Origin: Ramazzottius varieornatus
Lineage: Eukaryota > Tardigrada > Eutardigrada > Parachela > Ramazzottiidae
Assembly (NCBI GenBank): GCA_001949185.1
Contig: BDGG01000007.1
Coordinates: 1,686,215 to 1,750,214 of the forward strand
Direction: 5' to 3'
Length of the DNA stretch: 64,000 bases
The notes beneath the pieces are model-generated. The model made no database searches. It was not told the DNA's origin and saw only the letters and a program-made list of their open reading frames with translations. This document shows, in pieces, positions 1 through 13,713 of this stretch. The position numbers and the translations under genes are program-made. How positions within the stretch are numbered: the first letter of the stretch is position 1; every line of letters begins with the position of its first letter.

Positions 1-1086
1 CGATTACAGCCGCCCTCGGCATTGATGCGGGCCATGTCGGGCTCGCAAACGGCCAAGAAATGTGGTCGCAGTCGTCCCACGGCGTACCTGCTCGGTCAAA
101 GAAAACGTCAGTCTGGTAGGAGAGCGAAGAAGAGAACAAGTTGGGGTGTACTTGGCAATATCGGTCACGCCTTTGGTGATCATGAAGCCAAAGGCGAAGA
201 GGACGACGATGCGCGTGATGCTGACCAGCAGAGGCGGAATCCGCGGTCCGTTGCGGTACAGAAAGTAGGGCGTTTCCATCTTCCTGTAGCCAGTCTTGGA
301 GACGTGAAAGCGACAAATTTCGCCGATTATCACCTACCACAAAAACACAAGAAGTGTCGGCATGACTTGTAGGCCATTCCAGTCAACCTACAAGTGCGCC
401 AACAAAGACTTACAACCAGGCCAGTGATGCCAAAGTTGATGATGTACAGCACCCAGATCTTGACAGTTCCAGTTTTATAGGGATACATGATCTATAGGGA
501 TGATGTATATAGATTAACAAATGTACATAGATTCATAGATGTACATGATTTGTAGGGATACATTGGGGTCATTGCAGTAGAAGCCTCTTTGGTAAGCGCC
601 AATGTGTGGCGCAACAATTATAGGTATGGCGGCTGCAACATGAATCAACAATCAAGCGACATGGCAAGGTTGCAGCAACCAAGGATTTTTCCTACCTGCC
701 AGAATGGACAGACTTTCCAACAGTGTTCTCAGGCTGAAGAAGTAGCGCGACTGCGGGCCCAAGTCGGGTATGCCACTGAGATTGACCGTGCCTAGAGGAG
801 CAGCGACATTGTGCAGGGCGTGCAGCGAGGGAGGCTGCAGGTGTTCGTCGCGGTAATCTGGCCCATTGCCGTTAGCGTCGATGTAGGGAACGTCACTGTG
901 GACGCGGGGCGAATCCACCACATCGCGCGCCGACGGCGAAGGAGTCGGATGAGTGGGAGAGACTCGTGTCATGGGGATATAGTTGCTAGCAGTGTTCTGG
1001 ACGCGCTGGAACTCCAGGTCGGTCGTGGGGAAGGGAAGGGGCTTACTACGCTGCGGGGGGATATAGCTGTTCGGCGCTTGGCTCAT
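1..1086 (-). CDS. Phospholipid (lipid phosphate) phosphatase, PAP2/wunen type, 5' part
   Basis: Integral-membrane enzyme family that dephosphorylates phosphatidate, lysophosphatidate and sphingosine-1-phosphate on the outer membrane face. Exons read on the minus strand: 1086-696, 632-562, 491-414, 333-152 and 87-1 (continues off the window); all phases agree. After a Pro/Ser-rich N-terminal tail of about 110 residues, TM1 is followed by YQRGFYCNDPN and MYPYKTGTVKIWVLYI, then IIGEICRF, and FMITKGVTDIAKYAVGRLRPHFL. This matches PLPP1-3 segment by segment. The catalytic C1 motif K-x6-R-P (KYAVGRLRP) is intact, which favours an active enzyme over the inactive PLPPR branch; motifs C2 and C3 lie outside the window. 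The start at 1086 (MSQAP) was chosen because it begins the Pro-rich tail; an in-frame ATG at 1134 is possible. The tail is longer than in vertebrate PLPPs. Confidence 0.88.
562..632 (-). other. Exon 2 of the lipid phosphatase, too short to stand out as an ORF
   Basis: This 71-nt exon encodes AAIPIIVAPHIGAYQRG and FYCNDPN, the end of TM1 plus the conserved RGF(Y/F)CND segment of lipid phosphate phosphatases. It is bounded by TTGCAG upstream and a GT downstream on the minus strand and joins the neighbouring exons in phase. Confidence 0.8.
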
Positions 1087-1134
1087 GACGGCGGCCTGAA
1101 GTTGGCTTGATCCCGAACAACAAATCGCTGTCAC

Positions 1135-1616
1135 CTACAGATATGAAGTACCATCACCAAGGCCAGAAGAATATCAAGTTCTAAGTGATACAACGAGAAA
1201 GATGGTGGCTCACTTTGAGGACGGAGTTAAAACTGATTACGTTGATTTCGAACCATGGCGCGCCACTGCGTGTCCCGCAGTGTTACCGCAACCAACCGGA
1301 AGTCCGAGACGAATACCTGACACATCCTCTCTGTCGATTTGCGGCTTGGTATTTGACTTATCAATATTTGCATCTTACTCCGCGAATAATTCTGATAAAC
1401 AACAGAGCACTTATCATAAAACATATCATAAAACAAAAACAACAGTCCGGTCAGATTAAAACTAGAATATCGACGGGGGCAAAACCCTACTCACTGAAAG
1501 TGATATGAAATCTTTCTGGATCAAGACGATTCAGACTGAGCAAGACGATACACTGAGCATTGCAATGATAGAACAAAGCGGTATGATAGTCTGTTCACTT
1601 CAATGCCCGCACTTAT
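1135..1616. other. Intergenic, no gene seen
   Basis: About 480 bp between the 5' end of the lipid phosphatase and the 3' end of cystathionine gamma-lyase, both on the minus strand. It should hold the phosphatase promoter and the lyase 3'UTR. Small open frames here have no splice structure or family signature. Confidence 0.5.
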
Positions 1617-3735
1617 TTAAGTGACAATGGTCGAAAGACCGAAAGAAAGACCGCCATTCTGCAGCTGGTTGGGTTTCTTAAAGACCGCTGTACGCAGCGC
1701 GTTGTCCAAATCGGCGATGAGGTCGTCCACGTCTTCTAGACCCACTGACAGGCGAATCAGATTGTCCGAGATACCCAACATCTCGCGCTCTTCCGCCGGA
1801 ACGGACGCGTGCTACAAGATAAAACGAAGAGCTCGCTTCCCAATTAAGATATTCGGTAGAGCATCGCCCCAAAATTGAACTGCACTCACAGTCATGATTG
1901 CCGGATGTTCCGCCAGACTTTCATATCCGCCCAAGGATTCAGCCAACGTGAAGACCTGCAACGGTAAAATGTTGTACCGTCCACAAAAGGATTGTCAGAC
2001 TACAAAGCAACCGAAAAACTGTCTTCTCACCTTACAGTACAGTATCATAGCGTTATCACTGGTAACTCTACCTTGATAGTTTGCAGAAAGACCTTAGCTT
2101 CCTCCAGTCCTCCCTTGATAAAGAAAGTGACCATGCCACTGTACCCGCGGCACTGCTTTTTGCACAGCTCGTACTGGGGATGAGAACGAAGGCCCGGGTG
2201 GATGACGCGTTCGACCAGGGCCGGATGCTCTTCCAGGTACTTGGCCACAGTTAAGCCGTTCTTCATATGCTCTCGCATTCGTAGATGCAGCGTCTTCAGC
2301 CCTCTATACGACACGATTCACTATCAACCATAGCCGAAGTATCAACGAGAAAAAAGGCATACGACGTACCTGTTGACCAGGAAGCAGTCAAAGGGCGAAG
2401 GCACCGCCCCGATGGCATTCTGCAGGAACTTGAGCCGCTTGTACAGCCCTTCGTTGCTCATGACGGCGGCACCCATGACCACATCCGAGTGTCCGTTCAT
2501 GTACTTTGTCAGCGAGTGATGGGAGATGTCGGCACCTAGGTCTAACGGTCGCTGGAAGTACGAGGACATGAAGGTGTTGTCCACAGCCACGATGATCTCC
2601 TCTTTGAACTCTTTGGCCGCCTTGCACACTGCCTCAATGTCCACCACTACCAACAGTATCATTACAACATTAGATAGGCTTTCAGTATCAGCAGGTATGT
2701 ATTTCAGCGATAACGGCGATAAAACAGTTTCTTGTGGCGTACCTCGTAAAGTGGGGTTTGTTGGAGTCTCGACCCACAAGAGCCTCGTCTTATCGTTTAG
2801 CAGAGCGTGGATCCGATTCAGATCCGTCATGTCCACCAAATGGATCTTTAGGCCGTTCCTGGACGCCACGTGTCGGAAGAAGCGATTACTGCCTGAAGAA
2901 CTCGAGCTGTTCTAGTGGATTACGATGGGCTATATCAAATGAAGAGCATCTCACGTACCTCCGTACATGTCGTTCATGCTGATGATCTCGTCCCCCGCTT
3001 GCAAAAGACTGACTATATTCATCATGGCCGCTAAACCGCTAGCATAGGTCAATGCTGAAACAAGAAGCCATCGACATAAGTATAATGCACTACCAATAAG
3101 GAAGCATTTCGCGGTACCGTAGCGTCCATTCTCCAGGTTTGCCAAAGCTGTCTCCAGAACCTCCCTGGTGGGGTTTCCCGACCGTGAGTAATCATATCCA
3201 CCGGGATACTCTCCTGGAGCAGTCTGCTTGAATGTAGTCGACAGCGAGATTGGTGGGACAACGGCGCCAGAAGCTGTAAAGTTGAAAACACCATGCTCGT
3301 AAAATCACGACAGAAAGATGGCAGGCCGTGAGGGTCACCAACCCGAAAGGCTGCAGTTAACATCCAGACGGTATACAGCCGCCCTGCAGCCCGCCATCAC
3401 CACGATCAGCTGACTGCTACTAGACAATTATATACTTGCCAACCGGAAATCAAGGAAACCGACAGGCAGCTATATTATACGCCCACAGTTAATTGCTCCT
3501 TACTCCATTTTTCTGGTTCGTTGCCAGCATGAATAGCTTGCGTGCCAAAGTGGGGAAAAGGCTGAAATTCCTCGGCCATAACGCTGCTGGTTTCGCGGTG
3601 AGTGAAAGAGGACGCAAGAAGGGCCGTGACTCCAGGTAAGGGACTGAACAGCAGGTGAAGCTCGTCACTGGCAGGTTCGCTACTGTGGTGGTTGGAATTT
3701 GCTGCTGTGCTGGCTTCGGCCCGTTCTTGTGCCAT
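1617..3735 (-). CDS. CTH: Cystathionine gamma-lyase (PLP enzyme)
   Basis: Cytosolic PLP-dependent lyase that cleaves cystathionine to cysteine, 2-oxobutyrate and ammonia (transsulfuration) and can make H2S. Eight exons on the minus strand: 3735-3504, 3273-3094, 3054-2959, 2892-2743, 2646-2370, 2303-2072, 1955-1890, 1811-1617; all phases agree and give 475 aa. Diagnostic stretches are SGAVVPPISLSTTFKQ, YDYSRSGNPTRE, VWR-type WVETPTNPTL, AVDNTFMSSYFQRPL, the PLP-lysine segment SLTKYMNGHSDVVMG, NRGLKTLHLRM, VFTLAESLGGYESLAEHPA and IRLSVGLED. The family is about 400 aa; here an N-terminal extension of about 50 residues precedes MAEEFQPFPHFGTQAIHAG, so that internal Met may be the real start. The promoter region is shared, divergently, with Sos. 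Confidence 0.96.
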
Positions 3736-4842
3736 AGCAGGCGTTTGTTCTGTGAGCGATATTATGCCGTCGGTCGATGTAAGGATAAGTTAGCATGACT
3801 GGCAGCTTACTCGACTAATGATGCCTGCAGGGCTGGCTTACGTAAGGGAATCCAACGGCCTGAAAACACAAACCATTATCAAACACTATCACTTCCACGG
3901 AGAAAAAACTTCTTATCGACTTCCGCCCAGATCTATGGTTCTACATGCACCGACCGTGTGGCTGGCACAACTTCATGCGGAGTTTCTAGAGGTTCGGGTC
4001 AGGGACTCAGAGATGATGATGCCTCGTGAAGAGAAAATGACTTAAAGTGCGCTTCGTCGGGCAGTACGATGTGCTTGCGCATCAACGATCGTCTATCGAG
4101 CCGGATGCGATTATGCGTCAATTGACCTACGTGCCTTGATGCTCGCTTAGACAGAAAAGTTGTTTGCCTGGTTTCCACTTTCCAGGCCAAGTTCCAAAAA
4201 TGAACGTCAGAATGTTGGAGTTAACGGCTTAACGTTCTTGAATAGAAGCCAATGAAACCGGACATGGCAGAATACGAGTCGCAAGTGTCCAGAACCAGAA
4301 CGAAACCGCTCATAGAGCACGTGAGTTCTAGATGCTGTTCAACAGAGCGACAGCACGTGATTTTTGAGATAGTGCGCGGCCTCGACAGGGGTCTCGTTTT
4401 TTCACCTCTGAGTGAGCCTTTGACGGTTTGACCCCTTGGTCTCAGGGTCACACCAGCGACACCTCCCGGGATCTCCCCGGGACTGCCCCCGTGGATCTCG
4501 TGCTCTTGTCAATCAGACGTCTTGTTTCAGTTGACCGCGTTAATCTTGCAAAAGAATATGGGAGTTATTTTGTTTGTGCTTAAATTACTCTTGTGCTGGA
4601 GCCTGGAGGGGACTCTGCTTCCGTTCCGTCTGAGTGACAATAGTCCGAAGGCGTCGTAGGAGACGAGAGAGAAGTCTCCTAGAGAAGTTCTTGTGGGAAC
4701 AATATAGATCATTGAAGCTGCTGAGAATGCAGCTGGATGACTGGAAGCGTGGGACTGTTCTGAACGGATGAAGCCAGTCGACGCTACTGTAAATGGTTCT
4801 CAAGATGCCCCATGAAGCCTCCTTCAGTTTATCCTACCATCA
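3736..4842. other. Divergent promoter region between CTH and Sos
   Basis: About 1.1 kb between two head-to-head genes. No convincing coding exon is seen. Short open frames on both strands lack splice signals in phase with either gene. A non-coding 5' exon of either gene could lie here. Confidence 0.45.
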
Positions 4843-7800
4843 ATGATGGGATCATACAAGCCTGTGGTGCCGGAGCGCTCCAAGTATCAGGAGCTGATCT
4901 GCCCTGCGTTGAAAGAGGTATGTTCAAACGTAGCCCACCACTCGACCGATCGGAATGGCCCCGTGACCATGACGCAAGACTTATCACAAGAAATGAATAG
5001 CAAAACGTTGCTTTTTGCTCATGGGTGCAACTACGTCACGCGCAGCTTAACTTGGAAGACAGCATCCACGAACAAGGGGCATTGGTTTTGATGCGCTATT
5101 AGTCTTCTGACGTTATGTTCCACACACCCGCTCTCTCTGTGTAGGTACTGAAAAAACTTCATCCAGGCCTGGTTCTTAGGGAGGAAGGTGCCCAGTTCGT
5201 GGAAACATGCTTGGAACAAGTCTTGGGCTCACTGTGTCCCGCCGAGTCTCCCCCGCAAAGCATCAACGATTTGGAGCAGCATCTGAAGAAGACCTTCCCC
5301 CATCCATTGGCAGACATGGCCACGCACTGGGGCCAGACTAAGAAGAAGGCACAGCTCTGTTTTCCGGTGGGGAAGCTGCAGCCCATGATCCAACGGGACT
5401 ACTTGCCCGCAGTCCGCGACTCTCTGGCCTTGACGTGCTACTTGTGCGCCGTCCTCGAATGTATCGCCAACGACATCCTCAAGGTGAGGCTTGTGATGTT
5501 CCTTCGCGCATTCCTAGGCTTTTTAGGCTGTGCTGTTGTTGTAGCTCTCGGGACGATATGTCTCCAATCTTGGCCAACAGGAAGTTCGCGAAGAAGACAT
5601 CATGGTTTTGCTATCAACTGACCAAGTAAGGTCTTTTCTTCGTTTGCCATCCGTGCACAAGCTACTGTAGCCCTTGTTCTAGGTGATGAAGGAGCTGCTA
5701 AACCCCAGCAAAGAGGAGAAAAGCTGGACTTGCAGCCCTCGGGGGCAGGAAGAGAGGTCAGCAGTCAATACGCAGACCTACGAAGATGCTGTCAAACACT
5801 TGATCCACGAAGAGAAGGCCTTTCTTCGAGACCTCAAGATGATCAAGAAAGTGTTCAAGGTATATTGACCATGCAGTTAATGATGCACAGGGGCGTACTG
5901 CATGTTTAGACCATCATTACCTTCTGTTAAGGTCAACATGGAACCTTTGAGGGAATACGGTGCAGTTTCCGCCGAAGAACTGCAGGAAATCTTTGGGCAC
6001 ATCGAAGATGTCTTTGAGACTTCCGATCGCTTCTGTGAAGCGCTGGAGGACGCACTGGAAGTGGATGCTTCCCATGGGATGTTGGGAGTTGGCCATGTCT
6101 TTGAAGACATGCTGGAAGCCAACGAGTTTGCCGTCTTTCAAGACTACGCCATAGATCTGCTGGGTGGAGGCGATCACGCCGAAAGGATAGACTGCATTTC
6201 GCTGCATTCTACTCGGGGAAGTATCTGCGAAACGCGACGCTGTGCCTTTACGGTCCTAGCAGAGATTATGAGTCGTCCTGCTGTCCAAAGAATACTCGAG
6301 GTCAGTTTTCTTCTGTGTGCGCGTGGTCCATCAAATGAACGCTGGCCCTAGTTTGTTTTGTCTGCTCAACAGGAAACGGTGCCGAGTTTTGTGGAGATGT
6401 GCACGTATGTCCTTCCTCGCTACTTGATGATGCCGGTCTTTCGACTCTCTCACTATGCAGAGTTCCTCAGGGTGAGTTGATGGAGCAGTTGTCGGTGATG
6501 CGCTGGTTGGGAAAATGGAGTATGGAAAGTGGTTGTTTGGGCTCTTGCAGAATATGCGGACCAGTTGGTCGGACGAGCGGAACGACGGGGAGGATGAGGA
6601 AGCCTTGGAGCAAGCCGAAGGTATCTTGCGGCTGATGGTGGAAAGCATCGATAAGACACTGAGCATGCCGCAGTTTCGTCGGCGTCTTCAGGGAATCCAG
6701 ATGCGGCTGTGGTCACGAGGACCTTGCACAACGATGATGAGTCGAGTGGCGGAGATTCAGCGGGCAGTGGAAGGCTGGGAAGGCAGGGATGCCTGTAACC
6801 ATGGCCGACTGGAGTTTCTCCTTGGTATAGACTTTAATATTTGGATGTAAATCCATCAAAATTGTTGTCTACTGTCTCTCATGGCCGGTCTCTCGATTGT
6901 TGCAGAAAGCGATATGACGAAGATAAGTGGTCGAGATCGTCGCAGTGAGCGTCATGTCTTCCTCTTTGACTCGCTCCTCCTAGCCTGCAAGCTGAAGCAG
7001 GCCAAGTCGCCGCTTGGAGGGGCCGAGTATCGTCTGAAAGAGAAGATGTCTTTGGCCTCCTTCATGCTGAAAGATAAGGAAGACTCGTCCGACCTCAAGC
7101 ACGCTTTCGAGGTGGCCTCCAATGATCAGCCTAACGTCCGCCTGACTCTCTCAGCGCGCAATGCTGACGAGAAGCACATGTGGCTGGGCGCACTCTTCAG
7201 CCTCATGTACCAGAAGGCGCTGGAGAAGCTGCTGGATGTTCGCTTGAAGAAGGAAGACTTGGCCAATCCTCTGCGCTTGCCCATGCCGGAAATGTACCCC
7301 TTTGCTGAAGCCGATAGTCCCCACAACATTCTCTTTGAAGAAGGCAGAGGTTAGTACGTTGTATGCTTTACATGTGGCATTTTTGGGGTGTGATAGGCAA
7401 TACGGGTTGCAGGTGCGGTGCCGCTCATCAAGGGAGCAACCATCATTAAGCTGGTGGAGAGGTTGACGTACCACGAGTACGCCGACCCAGCCTTCGTCAA
7501 GACCTTCCTCATTACCTTCCGCTCCTTCACCACGCCGGCCCGACTGATGGAGCTCCTCTTTGAGAGGTTCGACATCAAGTCCCCCGTCGAAGGTGACGTG
7601 CTGCAACAGTCGCACGACTACAACCCCGTTCTGTCCGAACGACGCTTCGAGAAGGAGTTTAAGCAACCGGTGCAGTTTCGGTATGGTCACATGCCATTCT
7701 CCTTGTGTTATACAGTGACGGTCATATTCACCCATCATTGCATTTGCAGAGTGTTGAATGTGATGCGGCACTGGGTCGATCATCATTTCTTGGATTTCGA

Positions 7801-10248
7801 GAGCGATCCCTTCTTGCTGGACAAGATGAGAGGCTTTCTGGACGAGCACGCTAATATCGAGAACCAGAGGCGTTCCATCAAGAGGTGGATCAGTTCTATC
7901 CTCAAAATGATCGAGAGAAAGGTCAGCAAGTCATGCTATCGAAGCAGGGTTTATTTCCAACTTACCCTCAAGGGCTGAATCAGCCATGTTCTTCCTTGCA
8001 GCAACGACACAGTGATCGAACGCGAGAAACAACCTTCGCCACTCCCTTTCCCGACACCGAGTGGCATTTGTGGACCAACACTCACTTCACCTTTGATCTT
8101 GAACTGATGACTGTAAGACAACTATTATCTTTCCTCATGCTCTTGCGTATTTCCGTGGTGAAAGATTGGTGCTGTTGTTAATTTTGTTAGTTACACCCAC
8201 GCGAAGTGGCGCGTCAGCTGACCTTGATTGAGTTTGAGCTGTATCGTGCCATCAAGCCCTCAGAGTTGGTCCAGTGGAACTCCAAAGATCAGCCTGACGA
8301 ACGGCAGCTGCTGGCGCCCAATCTCCTCAGAAATATCCAGTTCACCAATAAGGTAGGCCAGCTCTGCTTTATTTTTCACCGGCGGTTGTTCTGAAAGCGT
8401 GAGTCAACGGCGCGTGTGTTTTCGCTAGATTACTGATTTCTTTGTCAAGTCCATGGTGACAACGGAGAATATCGATGAGCGAGTAGCGGTCATGAGCCGT
8501 CTAATCGATATCATGCGTGAACTGGAGAAGCTGAATAATTTCAGTGGTGTTATGGAAGTGGAAGCCGCCTTCCACAGCGCCTCCGTCCATCGACTGGAGA
8601 AGAGCAAGGTAAGTGCCGAGGGACGATATGTCGCTATAGCCAAGGCTGTTGAGATGTCATGTCTATTCAACAGGAGCTGTTGGAGACCAAGTATGCTAAC
8701 AATGCCAGGTTTCTGGAAGAGATGAAAGAGACGTGCGCGGGCAACGAGCACGGTAGTCGCTACTTGGCCAAGCTACGGCGGGCTAATCCACCTTGTGTCC
8801 CCTACGTTGGTCTGTACCTGACACACCTGTACTTTAACGAGAAGGGCAACAAGGAGTACCTCAACGAGAACCAACTGCCGCTCGTGGTGGAGCAGCGCCT
8901 CATCAACTTTGCTCAACGGCGGCGCATCGCGGAAATTGTCAAAGAGATTCAGCAGTATCAGAATCAGCCCTACTGCCTCAAGGCCGAACCACAAATCCAG
9001 GTAGTTTCCTGCTGCATTTTATACGAGGCAGGTTAAAGTTTATGCGGTTTCCTTTTTATTGCAGGATTATTTCCGGAATTTGGATCCATATGATGGAATG
9101 GACAAGAAATCGTTTGAAGACTTTCTTTGGAACGAATCGCAGAAGATTGAGCCGAAAGGCTGTACCGTCGCTCCACACTTTGTAAGTCCTACTTTCAAAG
9201 CCTTGGCTGCTCTTTTCCATCGGGCTTTGGCATTGATAACTTGTATGCCTTTTCCAGGAGAAGAAGTACAAATATTCATTAAAGTCGCCGTTGAACCGTC
9301 CACCGCACTTGATGGCCAAGAGCGCACTGGGTGCTGCCACCTCCATGAGCAGCATCAACTCCTTCCTGACGTCGCCAGGCATTCTTCGGCGCCTCAGCCA
9401 CGACAACGGCCTCCACTCTCCCACCGGCTCGGGGGGCTCGACGCCCATTTCGCCCATCGCCGAGTCCCTCAGTCCCTCCGACTCGGCGTCTCCGCGTTCG
9501 GCCCTACCCTACACCAAAGATAGCCCCCTCTTGCCACCTCACTCTCCTTCCGGTTCGTAATGCCTTCTTCCCCCTATCCTTCGCCGTAAACTTTTCCCGG
9601 TGTGCTTTCAAGCAGATCGGCACAGTCAACTACGTAGCTCGCTTCACATCGCGAGGGCAGTTTGCCGGTGGTCGATGGAAAATGGTTGACAGGGCCGTGC
9701 AGGGCACGAACCTGTTCGGGGCTGTCGTCAAAATATCGTAGAGAAGGGCCCGAAGGTGGAAGAGCTAAATCAGCGTTGCGACTCTGGTTTTCAAGCCTTG
9801 ATTTGTATACATTTCAGGCTCGACACTGAAGTCCTCGCACAGCTCGGCAACCTTGACTTCCTTACTGCCCAACCCGAACACGCCCGAGGAGAGTGCTCCA
9901 CCACTTCCGCCTCGCGCCCCCAAGCTGTACGTCGAGGATGCTTCTTCTCCGCTAGGTGTCTCCACCAACTGGGCCAAGCCACGGAGCGCCAGTTCTTACA
10001 GCAGTGACGGACAACCTTCCAGCTTTCCCTTTGACGACCTCCCTCCTCCGGCGCTTCCTCCCAAGCTGCGTCACAGCAACTCAGGTACGAGTAGTACTAC
10101 GCTCAGTGTCAAGAGCCTCAGTTTCAGTGTGGAGCCCGAGCCGTCGAGTAACGGTGGGACCGTCAATGGAGGTTACATCGACGAGCCGCAATCTCTCTTC
10201 TCACTACCTCCGCCGCTTCCGCCCAGAAAAAATCGGCCGGCTTCTTGA
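4843..10248 (+). CDS. Sos: Son of sevenless, Ras guanine-nucleotide exchange factor
   Basis: Exchange factor that loads Ras with GTP downstream of receptor tyrosine kinases via Grb2/Drk. Seventeen exons in phase: 4843-4917, 5145-5483, 5545-5625, 5683-5859, 5932-6300, 6373-6471, 6551-6824, 6906-7349, 7413-7680, 7750-7921, 8002-8112, 8191-8352, 8429-8608, 8674-9000, 9065-9181, 9258-9552, 9818-10248. The product is 1306 aa, near human SOS1 length. Order: histone-fold region (1-165), DH (about 185-390, VEGWEGRD after it), PH (405-540, SERHVFLFDSLLLACK), REM (IIKLVERLTYHEYADP), CDC25 domain (about 770-1030, ARQLTLIEFELYRAI, NIDERVAVMSRLIDIM, KLRRANPPCVPYVGLYL, IQQYQNQPYCL), then a Ser/Pro-rich tail. 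The tail carries two class II SH3 ligands, APPLPPRAPK and PPPLPPRKNR, the expected Drk/Grb2 docking sites. Reading past the donor of exon 16 gives a stop at 9558-9560, a possible short isoform lacking both. Confidence 0.97.
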
Positions 10249-12827
<2,579 letters not shown>

Positions 12828-13713
12828 CCTTTCGGGTTCTTGCTCACCATGCTGGCATCATCATAATGTCATTAACTCAGTAAACCAAAGCCATGGCTCT
12901 GAGTGAACTCTACCTGTCAAACGAAGTCTGCATGTGTACCGGACTCTTCGTGAATACTGTCACAATATACAGTGGGAAAACCCAGCTGCTTGTGCGTGTT
13001 TTGCACTTGTAGGAAGACAAACCTAACATATAATAAGCAGCGGGCTTTCCCGTTCACTGGAACCGGAAGTCCGAAATCTTTCTTTAGTCTGCTGTACCGG
13101 GCGCTTTGCAGCACCGGGGGGTGGGGGGTTTGAAGACAGCACTTTCCTCACCTCAAAGCTTTTATGTGCAGAACATAAGGCTATGTAAGGTCCAAATGAA
13201 GTTCTTTCACAGCATCAAAGTTCGTTTCGGTTATGCGTGTTACATGAGGTATTCGGGCAACTCAGCCTCTTTGTACCAGTTATGTCGGTGCCACCGAATG
13301 CTTGACTTGAATTGATGAAGCCAGAACGATAAAAATCATTTCTCGAGCTCAGGCTAGCCGGTGATCCTTGCATCGGAACTGCTGGCCTCCGACATTAGGA
13401 AGTGAACAACGAGATTCCGTCAAATCCGCGTTTTCGCGAGGTGACATATCACATGACGTGTGTTATGCATGTCATATTATATCACCTTCTGCCAGTCTGA
13501 CACGATTTTGAGTTTTGACTAAGCTTACTTGACTTATGCTTATGTTCCCCTTTCGCCAGTCTTCTTCTGGAGCAGCAAAGGCTCTGGAAGATCCCTTACT
13601 CGTCTGCTCGTTTCTCAACGTGGTCACACTCCTTGATCACCGATTACTCGATTCTCGATGCTCGATTACGCGTTGGATCAACGTCGTCTCTGTCACGTGT
13701 TAGTCATCGTCGG
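12828..13713. other. Intergenic between protease and RCC1
   Basis: About 890 bp with no supported gene. Includes a G-run near 13120. It probably holds the protease 3'UTR and the RCC1 promoter. Confidence 0.45.
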
